This document shows, in pieces, positions 26,396 through 38,897 of a stretch of 64,000 nucleotides of DNA (position 1 is the stretch's first letter; every line of letters starts with the position of its first letter). The DNA is from Acanthacorydalis orientalis (taxonomy: Eukaryota > Arthropoda > Insecta > Megaloptera > Corydalidae), in contig CM068318.1 in assembly GCA_034766995.1 (NCBI GenBank), positions 4,401,001 to 4,465,000 on the forward strand, written 5' to 3'. A program made the position numbers and the translations under genes. Below the pieces are notes generated by a model, which worked only from the letters and a program-made list of their open reading frames with translations, ran no database searches and was not told the origin of the DNA.

Positions 26396-26522
26396 TTTCA
26401 ATACTAAAATCATTAGTCAGGTTTTATGAATAAAAGTCAAAAAAAGTTTAATAATACGATATTTGTACTAGAATTTATAATTACAATGTTTAATGGTTTA
26501 TTTATATAAGAAAAATGTCGAG

Positions 26523-26524
26523 TA

Positions 26525-26572
<48 letters not shown>
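26523..26572. repeat. (TA)n microsatellite
   Basis: About 50 bp, with one TATG break near the left end. Confidence 0.97.
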
Positions 26573-26575
<3 letters not shown>

Positions 26576-27014
26576 GTATACATATTTGCAAACACAGAAA
26601 TTAAATCAATAAAACTGTCATCCATATATCATTGATCAATTGACAGATCCACAGATCAGACATATAGATAATCTGAATAATGAATTTCATATTTTAACAA
26701 AAAAATTAGAAAGTTTGCAAATAATAAGTGTTATTCTTTGAAAAATACAATTTAGTTTCAAAGTCCGACCAGGAAATATAAGTTTCTATATTGCATATTC
26801 AATATAATTTATGAGAAAGTATTATACATGTACTTCTTGACTTTTTGTCGTCATTGATCATTTACAAAGGTTTATTATTCGTTTTTATATTTGATCTAAT
26901 CGAACGACTTCTTGTATAAAATATTTATCAATATGTTTTCTATACGGTTTGGTACATTCTTAAAACTATAAATATGTGTTAGTCTGTTTTCTAAAGATGC
27001 TTTCTAATAATTTA

Positions 27015-27018
<4 letters not shown>

Positions 27019-27080
<62 letters not shown>
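27019..27080. repeat. (TA)n microsatellite
   Basis: About 62 bp, with one G interruption near the right end, followed by AAAGAGAGAAAAAGAGG. Confidence 0.97.
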
Positions 27081-27081
<1 letters not shown>

Positions 27082-29864
27082 AAGAGAGAAAAAGAGGACC
27101 GATATTGTTAATTAGCGTTTTTTCATATCGATATTAACATTTTTCAATCAATCAATTTTCGAATAGGAATTGTTTGAAAGGTAAAATTTTTATCATAATA
27201 ATTGTTGACTTCGATATTATTTTTCAAACATTAAAAAAAATGTTTTCTGTTCATTATGCATGCGGGAATCATCAGTTCTGGTAAGTGTTTCACATTTGAT
27301 ACTAATTAAAGTTCCACATACTTATTGTGTCTAATTAGAACTTATAAAACTATAGATTGAAAAGATACATACAAGTACACAAAATTAGACCACTTAAGTA
27401 TAGTTTTGAGTATTTTATATCTATTCACGTCTCTTTTTTTAATATCATGTGCAAATAAGAGCATATGTATTTTTTTTGACGTTACAAATTGATGCGATTG
27501 TCGATTCGAACGGAAGATTACAAAATTATTGCACTCTGAATCTATTTTATACGTTCTACTAGCTATAATTTCGAATGACCGGATGCGAGCCAGTTAATGA
27601 AAGATCACAATTATTAATAAAAAAACATATTTCCGTTTTAATATGTTTATTACTTATATGGTTACAATTTTTCTGCGGATGTGTTGATCGAAATAGAGAA
27701 AAGTCGAGTGTATTTAGTTGCTGATATTCCAGTTATTTTTTTTTTGCAATACGTTCAATAATTACAAATGATTGTCTTAAACTGACTCTGAACTTTATTA
27801 AATTCCGAAAAAGGAAACATGTAAGTAAGTTTAACTCGATGTGTATTTTTTTATACAATTCACTGTTGATATATTGTGCATGCACTCGAAAGATTTTACA
27901 AATTACATTTTGTAAATCACAGTGCAAAGATCATTTACTTTAATGTATGCAACACATTACTAGCCTTGTAAATATTATTACAATCAACGACCTTCACCGG
28001 CACCGTCTTCATCAAATAAATAAAAATTCCATCGAAATATAACCTTACGAATTGTAATCGACACACTTTAATAATTATCTGTATTAAATAAAAATAATTA
28101 ACGAAAATTTTTCCAACGGCCTTCGTTCCAAACAATGAAATAACAGTTGCATAAGGGAAAATTGGCCAACAAGAGGGAACTTGTGATAGATGGCTAACGA
28201 AGAGAAACTGGTCTAAATTACTTACACGCAATAATTGGCTATGTTAGCGGTGACCTTGAGATATTTACACACCGGCTGAATCCGCTACTTTATGCAACGA
28301 TGAGTTTTTTTTTCTCTATTACGATCATTTTTACAATATACTCCTTAAACTATCTCTTTCGAACTCGCAGTTCGAGGCAAATTAATTATGTAGTAAATAA
28401 AACTGAACGTGGAAAACGATGCGAGTAAATGAAACGTTTTGCGTGAAGATTGAGTCTTTTTTTTACATATTTAATAAATTCATTCAATTTATTAGTTTCG
28501 CTTTTTCATTTCTTCATTCGATTTGAGTTTTTCTGTAAACAGTGTTTTCTATATCTTATCTAATGTCTACTATATCTTTTATCTCTAATAAAAAAATATA
28601 AACACTCCTGAAAAGAAATATTTGAAAATGGAGAGATTAAAAGTAAATTGGGATATTAAGCCAAGTGAATGACTGACAGTTATTTTAAGCTCTCAGTTTT
28701 GCAGGAAAGTAAAACGGTTTCGAAGTTGATTTATATAAAATTTCTATCTTGTTTAAACAGTTCGAACTGTTTTTCCTTATTTAGTTATTTTAAAATAAGA
28801 TTTGTTACTTTAACTATTTATTTAAAGGATTATTGGTTAATTGACTTCGTCGATTCTTAGATTGTATTATAGGGACATTTTAAGTGTATAGAATTTTTAA
28901 CCTTAACAAAAAATGGTAATAAAAATATTCAAACATTTCATAGTACTATTTTAAACCGGTTAAATAGTATTTTGTTTCCTTGTTATAGGTTACTGATATA
29001 TTTTGTTGGATCTAGTGTCAGTTTAATGATAAAAGAGCTGGAGTTGATAAGTTTCATGAAACGAAAACTATTTGCAGCATTATTTTTTTATGTTATCTAT
29101 TTCACTTATTAAATAGATATCTAATATGGTATAAACTCGACCAGAGAACATTTTCTTCGTCTTTCACAAGTAACAATTATTACAAATATTCATTTTTGCA
29201 TGTAAAAGAGTGTCCCAGATGAGTTCATTTATTTTTTGATTCAAACATTGCTTTAAAATAATTGTTTTTCTATTTACTTTTTTAATACAAAACAACATAA
29301 TATTAAAATGAAATATTTTAATAAATAAAAGTTCCTTTTTACTTGTAGTTTGAATTATATAAAATTTCCTTCTTAATGTTTCGATAAATGAATTTTTTTT
29401 AGTAACACAGATTAAATTGGTCGTAGTGAAAAACGTTTTCAGTCAAATTTAGTATAACTTCTATAATTTCATGAAACTGCTTGCTTTTTTACATAAAAGT
29501 TTATTTTATTTAAGCGTTTTCTGCATTTTTTTTTTACTGAAGCGTTTATTAGATACGTCAATTATAAAAACATTTATATTCAAGTGAATCATTAAACCGC
29601 ATTCAGTTTAATAAACGACTTGTTAAATTTCGACAAACGATATTTTACTTTAACGCTCGATTAATATTCAATTAAATTATAAAATATCTGCATCGGCGTT
29701 TGTATGAATCAGCAATGTTAATGCATCGCTTGCAAATAGAAATCGTTAAAGCATAACCGCAGTTAATATATTTTAAGTAAATTCTATATTACGGAATGTT
29801 TTCCATTTTTAATTTCAAAGTCAAATACAATCGTTTCGCATCTTTCTAGTTTATTATTTTTTTT

Positions 29865-29897
29865 TCATTATCATCGTACGATGCACGATGATAATGA
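29865..29897. repeat. Perfect 13-bp inverted repeat, 7-nt loop
   Basis: TCATTATCATCGT (29865-29877) pairs exactly with ACGATGATAATGA (29885-29897) around the loop ACGATGC. It is an isolated hairpin in AT-rich intron and would form in the pre-mRNA. It is too short for a pre-miRNA on its own. Confidence 0.7.
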
Positions 29898-31344
29898 GAC
29901 CTAAAAAATTAATGTTGTAAAACATTAAAACGTGTTGTGAAATGCAATAACGTTGAGTAGGGATGAACACACGATGTTAACTGATGTAGGTGGTAACTCG
30001 CACAAGTACACATTATACATGAAAATGTTGTGTAACACGCTCGGTATTTTGTAAAACCAACAAATGGTAACTTTCATAACAGGCCATCATAAAAACAACG
30101 CAAACAATATGTAATACATAAGTCATTATTCGCCCAATGAGCAGCGTAAGAAGACCCTGATGGCATTGTTGGCACATCAAACTCATCGTATATAATTGTT
30201 CCAGTTTTTATTTTCTGTATCTGTAGTTTAGATCGACGAAACACTCCTGCGCGCATATGTGTATTGAAAAATGAAATTCTTTAATGAATTCGTCGCGTTT
30301 CGCAAGCGGAGCCTCTCCGAAGATGCATATGTTCTTGCACGTTGCGTTTTTGAATTGAATGTTTGCTATTTTCGGAACGGTTCGTTTTTATTTCAATAAA
30401 TATTTGTAGAGTCGAACTGTATGATAGAAGAAATTTATTATCTTTATAGACTCTTATCCGCTATATATTTAATTCTTAGATACGGTTAATAAATAAAAAA
30501 ATAGCGTATAAAAATGAAAACGGCCTGAATATCGATTAATTTTATAAGAATCATAAACAATAAAAATTTATAATAAAATTAATAAATTATATGATTTGTT
30601 TCTAATTGTTTTTAAAAGAATATACATTTCATATACTTTATATATTTTTTACTACAAATAAATATCTTTATTCTCATTGAACCACAGTACTCATTCGATT
30701 TATGTTGAAATACATTCTAAAAAAGGGTGCTTCGAATAAACAGAGCTTAAAATTTAAGGAAAGAAAGCAATATACGTGTAAATACACTTGAATATTTTCA
30801 TGTACTTTAATTGAGTTTTTAGAAAAAGAGTTTGTCTGAGCAAGTAAATAACTAGTGTCAATTTTAATTACTATTCTTTCTTTTTTAAAAAAAAACAGTG
30901 CTTGAATGTTTTGTTCATATTTGAGAATCTCGTAGAAACGAAATTGGTATTCGTGAAAGCATTCTGATATATTTACATCTTACTAGAGAATACTCCGAAA
31001 CGAACAATCCATTTTGTAATATTGCATCTATTTTTCATATCTGGAAATCTTTATCTTAATTGTTAAAAATACAACAGACGTCTTACATTACACGAAAACA
31101 ATTTAACCGGGCATCCAGTCAAAAAGAATACGATTTTGACATAACCTGTATTAATCCCCCATTCAAAAATCCATACGGTCGGCTGTCGAATGTGAAAGTT
31201 ATACAGTAACAAATACAATAACAGAAACAGAAGAAAAAATAGTAGTAGAAGTAGTAATAATATATGTTTACCTAAATATTGCACGCACACGTACATATTT
31301 ACGTTTACATATATTGTGATACAATAGCGTCCAAACACACTGAC

Positions 31345-31500
31345 CTGTAAAACCGAGGCTCTTCTGCCACGCTTCGCCGCTAACAATATACGCCTTCCCG
31401 CCAAACGGCCCAGCAGGAGTAGAAGAAGAACGTTGAGACACTGTGCTTTGTGCTGTTGAGTTTTCTGTCTGCGAGTGATCATCCTCCACGTTGTTTCAAT
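31345..31500 (-). other. GC-richer island with minus-strand exon-like frame
   Basis: On the minus strand, a frame from about 31495 runs into TTTACAG followed by a donor-like GTCAGTGTG (GT at 31344-31343), leaving phase 1. The peptide includes EDDHSQTENSTAQSTVSQRS and GPFGGKAYIVSGEAWQKS. It is Ser/Thr/Gln-rich, unlike the Phe/Ile/Lys/Asn bias of chance frames here. There is no ATG in that frame before the upstream TGA; an ATG at 31482 opens a different, leucine-rich frame. It may be a nested or antisense exon, a UTR exon, or a conserved regulatory element read by chance. I do not recognise the peptide. Confidence 0.25.
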
Positions 31501-32263
31501 CGTATCCGTTGACGGGTGTCCTCGGTGGTTCGTTCTTAGTGGGTTTTTTTTTATGTGTTCACTCTTTTACTATTGTGTATCCTGTATGTTGTTCGTCGAT
31601 TCCGGTGTCTATTCAACAAGATTCGAAGTCGATCACTGCGAAGTGACATGATTATGGTACATAAAGGTAAAGCACCAGCTTATTTTTTAATTGATTTCTT
31701 CGTAAATTATATTTTAATATGATTTCAGAAATCTTCACTTGTATATATAACATGAACTCTAAATAATAGATATTTTCTATGAAAAGAAACACAAAATCCT
31801 TAGATTTGCAACTTTCAATTTTCATATTTTATTTACATTTGTACATTTGTGAGTTCTTCAAGTATAATTATAACATTTATAATCAGTTAAATGATTGAAA
31901 ACTAATATAAAAATATTTAATACAAAATTTTAATACCTTTTGAAAGTGAATTTTAATTTGTTACAGAAAGAAAAACATTTTATTTTTACTACTGGTCAAT
32001 CTTTGTGAGAACATACAAATCTTAGTCTGTGTTTCTTATTTTTCTTAAATTCGTGCTACTATTTTCACAAACGAATGGAAGTATTATATATTACAAAGTT
32101 TATTTTTGTCAATAATTAATGCTATTATCTCTAAAATGTAAGCATAAAAATGTCCTTTTTTCTACTGGTTCGAATCAATCATTCCTGTTGTCTTCTCTTT
32201 TTGAAATATGTAGTTGGGATATATATATATACAATATTTAAAGTAGAATCATTAATTGAATTC

Positions 32264-32268
<5 letters not shown>

Positions 32269-32310
<42 letters not shown>
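32269..32310. repeat. (TA)n microsatellite
   Basis: About 42 bp. A short TA run also lies at 32220-32231. Confidence 0.97.
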
Positions 32311-32315
<5 letters not shown>

Positions 32316-33096
32316 ATAGCAACTATGACACTTAAGACAGCCATATGCTTGCAGAGGTACTTTTATATCTTGATTATCTTGAATGTAAACGTATACATGT
32401 CAAGATATCTTTTATTCTATACTTGATATATTCGAATATAACGAACGTTCTATATATCATTCAGACGGGGGCACTTTGAAACCACCCTTACTTGTATTAT
32501 ACTTTATTGAAAGAAAAAAAACAACAACAACTTAACCATAATCTGTACAGCGTTAAGTGTTTTCGTTTATTGTTGAACGTTAAATAAATGTTGTTTGTGT
32601 ATTGTTAGAAACTAGAAGCAGTAATGAATTCTTAGTTGATTTTTTCCTAAAATTATTCACACATGCGTTTAGTTTATTGTTTAATAAAAAAAAAACAGAT
32701 CTCGATTTTCGTATTTAGTATATTTCTGGTTAAGAAGCGATAAGATAATCGACATATTTTTCTAGTTTGCGGTTTTGAAATATATATGTAATTGTTTTAA
32801 TTTGTTTTTCCTTATTTTTATTTTGTGTTTGTTTGCTGATTTAATTTATATTCATTCTACCATGTTTAAAATTCGATTATCAGTATTTATTTTCTATGGA
32901 CCGAAAGAATACAAACACTTGTTTATCAAACGTTTGAAGAGTAATTTTGAATTAATTTACTGGAATTATATTTAATCGTAGCGATTTTATTACTCCACTT
33001 GCGTCGCTTACAAGTTTAACAACAAGACTATTCAGATCTAAGGATTTTGTCTTGGATCAGTGTGTCATACTCTGTTTTAGTTTAAACAGAAAAACA

Positions 33097-33101
<5 letters not shown>

Positions 33102-33163
<62 letters not shown>
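33102..33163. repeat. (TA)n microsatellite
   Basis: About 62 bp, uninterrupted. Confidence 0.97.
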
Positions 33164-33166
<3 letters not shown>

Positions 33167-35224
33167 ACAGTATAGAAACAAATCTACAAAAATCAATATG
33201 ATTATTTTAAGGAATATATTATTCAGATAATTATTTTTTTAAATACATCATACTTTGCGTTTCACAGAAATACAGTATGGAAGAATAAGTTATAAAAAGA
33301 ACGAGCATCGTATTTGATTAACAATCAGATTATAACGATCCATCTATTATCCCGTGTACCAAAACTTTAAACATTTGTTTATTTTTCATTATTATAATTT
33401 ATTTCCCTTTCTGTAATCAGCGTTGAATTATAAGATTCCTAGTGTTAAAAATGTTAATGTCTCACGAATTCATAACCGATAATAAATACGTGAAAATAGT
33501 TATAATAAAGAAAAAAATAATAAAAAGCTTTAAAGCTTTAATCTGTGTAGTTTTTCGCCAATGAAATAAAATCCCATGTACTGTAATGTTTTAGGTATTA
33601 GAATATCTATTAATACTATAAACCTTAAAACGTAGGTATAAAACATTTTTTTCACTCAGAAAGTCTTTAGAATTGTCAGCATTTGCAAATATGAGTTATT
33701 CAGGAGGAATTTATTGAAATATTTAAAAATTCTCATCGCTTTGAGGATAGAGTGCAGGCAGAGAACATCTGATTTAATTCATCAGAGATTATATTTTCTG
33801 TGCTTGAATTCTGAAGATGATGACATTGTGGATCAGAAAATTAAAGTACATAATAATTAGTCATTGAAATTTTGATAAATAAAATTTTACCGCATATAAA
33901 GTGCTAATTCATTTGTAAAATTGATTTAACTACCATGCTAAACTATAATTGTAATCTATTTGAATTTCTTATGTGTTAAAATTGGTTCAATTGTATAAAA
34001 TATTTGTATATTAGAAAATATACTTCTAGATTGATTCATGTATATATTTTAGATATTTTCGTATGAAATTTGATTGATAAAAAATAATAAATAATATTAC
34101 ACTGTATTTATTATAATTATTATATTATTCGAATTATTATCTATGTTTTTTTCATACGTAACCAGTTTCACATATAGAATTTTTTCACAAATGATAATAT
34201 TTTTTTCATTGGTTTAGAAAAGAACAGTTTGCGTATATGTATATACACGGTTCTTTACATTTAGTCATTGTGGTTAGGGATTAAGTAAATGATACAAGAA
34301 TATAATTAATATATTTTGTACTTTGCACACGTCATATATACGTCGTAAATAAATATTTGGTCGATTATATTTTTTTCAATTTAAAAACACTTAGATATTA
34401 ATAAAGGTTTCACGATTTAATTTCTTTATTATTGTTTGATAGTTTCTAGATATTTAATATTTTTGAAAAATGTGGTTTTGAATTTTGAGGATATATAATT
34501 GTTTCAGCAATCGTAGCAAGAGTTGATTCGATTATATTTCGACTTTTATGCCTATGGAACTGAAAGGTCTTTATTCACAATTATAATAATAATAATCTTT
34601 CACTACATTTCTGTATTGATTTCTCTTCTCGATCTATTCTTAAAAAAGGCATTAATATTTTAATTTGCCATAATGTAATATTTTAAATCGATTTTATTTT
34701 CCATGGTCTTTTTATTTTTTCATTCTGCCCAGAGAAAAAACCCACAATATTCAACACACCCGTCTGATTCCTTTTTTTTTCTTGATGGTAGTTTTATCTC
34801 CTCTTTCTTCTTTTATTCGGTATACTCAGTTAAATTTTTTCATTATTTATAAAATATTCTATTTATTTTCTGTTAATCAAGGCAGTGCCATTGAAATCTG
34901 TAGTAAATTTTCAGAATAGACCGTAATTATTTATAAAGTATTCTTATACAAATATTTTTTTATGATTTTTAGAACGTATTTTTTTGTATAATTATACTAA
35001 CATCTCGACATTCATAAACGCTACCTTCTGATAATGTAAAAGTAAGCAGATATTAAACAAAATATCAATCATTTCATAGAAAAGTAAATCGGTTTTGTGG
35101 AATAATTCTTAATATTGCTGTTTTTATTTTGTATACATTCTGAAAACAGATTGAAGTTGTAATATAGTTATTGAAATACTCATTTTATGGACGATATTTA
35201 TTTATTGGAGATTTTCATGAAACA

Positions 35225-35251
35225 TTAATATTTCACTGTGTGAAATATTAA
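35225..35251. repeat. Perfect 11-bp inverted repeat, 5-nt loop
   Basis: TTAATATTTCA pairs exactly with TGAAATATTAA around CTGTG. The stem is AT-rich. No neighbouring feature explains it. Confidence 0.6.
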
Positions 35252-35416
35252 CTAATTTGTGTAAGTTTTCATTACATTTCAAGACAAAAATTAATTAAAT
35301 TCTCACGTTCGATAAAATAACTATAATCAAATATAAATAAAACATTTTTTTACAAATTAAAAAGTGTGTAACAGAATATTTTCGTAGAAAAATAAATGAA
35401 TAATTCTACTGTTTTA

Positions 35417-35420
<4 letters not shown>

Positions 35421-35507
<87 letters not shown>
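35421..35507. repeat. (TA)n microsatellite
   Basis: Two TA runs joined by TGCA at about 35469. The tRNA-like relic starts 40 bp downstream. Confidence 0.97.
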
Positions 35508-35513
<6 letters not shown>

Positions 35514-35547
35514 AGTTTACATAAAGATATCATATGTACCTTTAAGA

Positions 35548-35612
35548 TATATGGCTCAGTGGCTAGCGCGTTCTTTTATCATCCCGAAGGTCAGACTTGT
35601 TGAAACGTGACT
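35548..35612 (+). repeat. tRNA-like SINE-type relic
   Basis: TGGCTCAGTGGCTAGCGCGT at 35552-35571 closely follows the D-arm and A-box region of a tRNA. A plausible anticodon region (TCTTTTATCATCCC) and a degenerate T-arm follow. No acceptor stem can be closed, so this is not a tRNA gene. It is best read as the head of a tRNA-derived SINE or a decayed tRNA copy. It sits just after the (TA)n tract ending at 35507. Confidence 0.4.
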
Positions 35613-35968
35613 GATTATATTTTAGGAAGGTTTTTTTCTGCGGTTTCTAAAGTACGATCTTCATTATCAATTAAGAAATTAAATGTACTTACTCATTTTT
35701 ATATATATAAATAATTTAGATGATTCATAATCGAAGTACAACTATAATCGATTCAAGAAAATTGTTGATGAAAGATTTCAGAAATGTGTTCGATTTAGGT
35801 GTGAAATTCGCAACATTTACTTTGTAAACATTTTTAATAATTCCTAGAAACATGTTCATTTACTTGTAAGTACTTTATGGATAGAAAACGAGAGTGAATT
35901 AACTAGACAGTTAAATATATTCAGTCACTAATAGCTTTCGTAATGACGCAAGTTGAACCCCTTGTGCA

Positions 35969-35971
<3 letters not shown>

Positions 35972-36027
<56 letters not shown>
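35972..36027. repeat. (TA)n microsatellite
   Basis: About 56 bp, uninterrupted. Confidence 0.97.
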
Positions 36028-36031
<4 letters not shown>

Positions 36032-36647
36032 TTGTGTGTGCCCATGTGTATAATTTTCTACTCGCAAAAATTCAGTGTTCATCGTTTTGTTTATTTTTGC
36101 GCGTGCAAGATATATGGGCAACATATTGTGTTTTGAAGATATTGTAGCATTAATAAAGAGTTTCGTATGTGTAAATGTATTGTGTTGAACTCGTAACTTC
36201 ACTCATTCAATGTTAAGGAATGTCTGCTCGTTAATAAAATACAACGACGAGTTTTATTCATCCTTGTGTAAAAAAAATAATATAGTAATAATAAATAATG
36301 TATAATGTTTTGCTACAAGTTTTTTGTACGAATTGTATTATTTAATTTACACTACCAGAATGAACTCTTTTTTTTCTCGAATTTTAATTCAGTAGCTTTT
36401 ACAGCAGAAAGAGAATTTCTTTTACTGAAAATTGGTATTATTATTTATCAGGAAAATAAAAAATGAATTTCGTTTGACTTTTACAGAATGTTAATTGTGA
36501 AAATATCACTTAAACAATATTCTTCAATGGATCTGTTCGGTAAGTTCGAACATTTGTCGAAAAATTATCAAAACTATGAAACTAATTAACATCGTCCTCG
36601 AGCAAATCATAATCGAACTGCGTAAAAAATGAAATGAGTTTATTTCA

Positions 36648-36691
36648 TTAATTATTCAATGTTTTAATTACACATAACATTGAATAATTAA
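36648..36691. repeat. Perfect 16-bp inverted repeat, 12-nt loop
   Basis: TTAATTATTCAATGTT (36648-36663) is the exact complement of AACATTGAATAATTAA (36676-36691), with the loop TTAATTACACAT. A 16-bp perfect match is well beyond the short palindromes common in this AT-rich DNA. Possible origins are a mini inverted-repeat insertion, a cruciform, or a homeodomain dimer site (TAATTA cores). Confidence 0.7.
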
Positions 36692-36857
36692 ACAAACTAC
36701 TCTACATTGAACGAAAAACATTGACGTTTCGATACAACAAAGACGTGTTGCGATTTATACTTTTTCTATACAGCAAACGTGTGGCGTTGTTGTACTTTCG
36801 CAAAAAGATTAAGTGTATCTACTAGTGGCCCTGCAATAGTGGCGTAATAATAATAAA

Positions 36858-36902
36858 ACAGTGATAGCATCTGCTCGCGGGCCGCTGGTTCAAGTCACGG
36901 TT
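36858..36902 (+). repeat. tRNA-like SINE-type relic
   Basis: CAGTGATAGCATCTGCTCGC resembles a tRNA D-arm/A-box, and CCGCTGGTTCAAGTCACGG resembles a T-arm with a B-box GGTTCAAGTC. The anticodon arm is missing or collapsed between them. GC is much higher than in neighbouring DNA. It fits a truncated tRNA-derived sequence, not a functional tRNA. Confidence 0.4.
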
Positions 36903-37027
36903 CACGTCTCAAAAACAACAACGGACGAACCGCCGTCTATTGGCCTACTTTCGTTTTATGAACGATATCATCATCAAACAAACATCAAAAACTATTGCAG
37001 AAAAAGAATACACCATATACACACATA

Positions 37028-37030
<3 letters not shown>

Positions 37031-37093
<63 letters not shown>
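37031..37093. repeat. (TA)n microsatellite
   Basis: About 63 bp, followed by CACTCACACG. Confidence 0.97.
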
Positions 37094-37096
<3 letters not shown>

Positions 37097-37932
37097 TCAC
37101 ACGTGTTGCGAGATAATTACAAGTAGAAACTCTCCATCACCTCCACCATAATATATTCATTCTTTTGCTGACCAGTCATAAAAGTGTATTAAGTACATAT
37201 TCAGTTTACGGATTGTTATTTTATGAGTGTGTGTTTTCAATTTTCATTGTATATTGTTGATTTGTTAAGATTATTATCGTTTATATTAATCATTTACGTT
37301 ACTGGACAAATGGTTTAAATTAATTTATAACATTTATTGCGACTTATTAACTGACCGTTCTGTCTTTATATTCCGTCCTTGTCTATTTTTCTATATCGTT
37401 TCGATTGTTCGCTCAATCTTTTGTTAAATGTATATTTGCACGGCCAGTTTTGACTTGCGTCATTTTCAGATAGATTTTTCAAAACTTGAAATATTATAAG
37501 TCTGTCAATATTAGAAAATTTAAATATCTTTAATCGTATCAAAAACAGTAATCGGTTAAATTAACGAACGTATAGTCAACCTGTTTTCATTTTAGGAGCA
37601 ATAAGAATCATGTAAATAAATCTAAAACGAAAATATAAAATCAGTTTTAAAGATCTATCTCAAGAGGATGAAAATTGAAACTGATTGTAGATAAGGGAAG
37701 AAGTCTTAAATAATATTGGTTTATTATTGTTTGTATACTTTTTTTTGTAATTATTAAATAATATATATATAATGAAAATTATTTAATACAAACCGTTACT
37801 CTTACAAAATTAAAAAAACAAACAGATATATTTAATTTCTTCTTCAGTTAATGTTATTTTTTGAGCAAAAAAGTAATTCATCATTTCTTTCGTTTTTCTT
37901 TAATTCTTATCTTCTTGATTTACTTTTTCTAC

Positions 37933-37936
<4 letters not shown>

Positions 37937-37975
<39 letters not shown>
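37937..37975. repeat. (TA)n microsatellite
   Basis: About 39 bp. Confidence 0.95.
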
Positions 37976-37977
<2 letters not shown>

Positions 37978-38102
37978 GTATGTATGTATAGGAGTGTGTG
38001 CGTATATATAAAACGTTTAGTGGATAATTTGATAATGGCATTCATAGTGCAAGTGAATTGAAAAATACTATTAAATACAAAAGTATAAGTATATGAGTGT
38101 TT

Positions 38103-38165
38103 GTGCCTCGATGATTTCTTACTAAGTCTTCAATATAAACAGTATGAGGTTCAGATCTCATCTAA
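38103..38165 (+). repeat. tRNA-like SINE-type relic
   Basis: ATGAGGTTCAGATCTCAT at 38145-38162 forms a T-arm-like stem (ATGAG/CTCAT) with a B-box-like GGTTCAGATC. About 45 bp upstream, GTGCCTCGATGATTTC is a weak A-box candidate. The spacing is right for a pol III internal promoter, but the acceptor stem is absent. Confidence 0.3.
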
Positions 38166-38822
38166 AATTATAATTTGAACGTTTGTGTAAATCCGGCCCT
38201 GAACCAGTTTTTTCTACCATTATTTTATATTACAAAACTGTTGCTGAATTTATTTGCTCGATAACTTCTGTTTAATTCACCATAACATCTTATTTAAAAG
38301 AATAATTATTCAGTAGCACTTACGTTGTAAATTAACTTATTTTTCACATTTATTCATGACCTTCGAAAAAGTAGTTCACGTTACTTAATTGCAATGTCAT
38401 CACATGTATTTCACTTGGATTAAATGAAAATAACGTAATTATAGTAAACTTATGGAATAAATTTACAAAAAAAAAAATATTGCAAGAGAACAACCGGCGA
38501 ATTAATTTTTTTCTGTTTCTGTTTATTTATATTCGTTATTGTTTAGACGGCGATAGCATCAGTAAACATTAAATTGAATATAACGAAATTTAACAGAAGT
38601 TTAAAATTCAGTTTACAAAATTCATTATTTGTATTAATATTAATTTTTATTTCGCACGAATTAGATGAATTGGTGTGGAAGGATTTTGTGTTGAAAACAG
38701 CATAACTCTGAAATGCAACAATAAATATGTCAAGTACAACTGTTTTTCGTTAACCTTATTACATATATTTAGATTTAAAATGAAAATATCACCAAGGTGA
38801 ATATTTCAATAAATAATATATT

Positions 38823-38838
38823 ACACACATACACACTT

Positions 38839-38894
<56 letters not shown>
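38823..38894. repeat. (CA)-rich and (TA)n compound microsatellite
   Basis: Imperfect ACAC units, then about 47 bp TA. Confidence 0.95.

Positions 38895-38897
<3 letters not shown>

Noticed and set aside
27935..28231. 98-codon minus-strand frame
   Set aside because: Composition matches random AT-rich sequence; no domain, no transcript signals.
32462..32490. GACGGGGGCACTTTGAAACCACCC as a possible transposon end
   Set aside because: No matching inverted copy found nearby.
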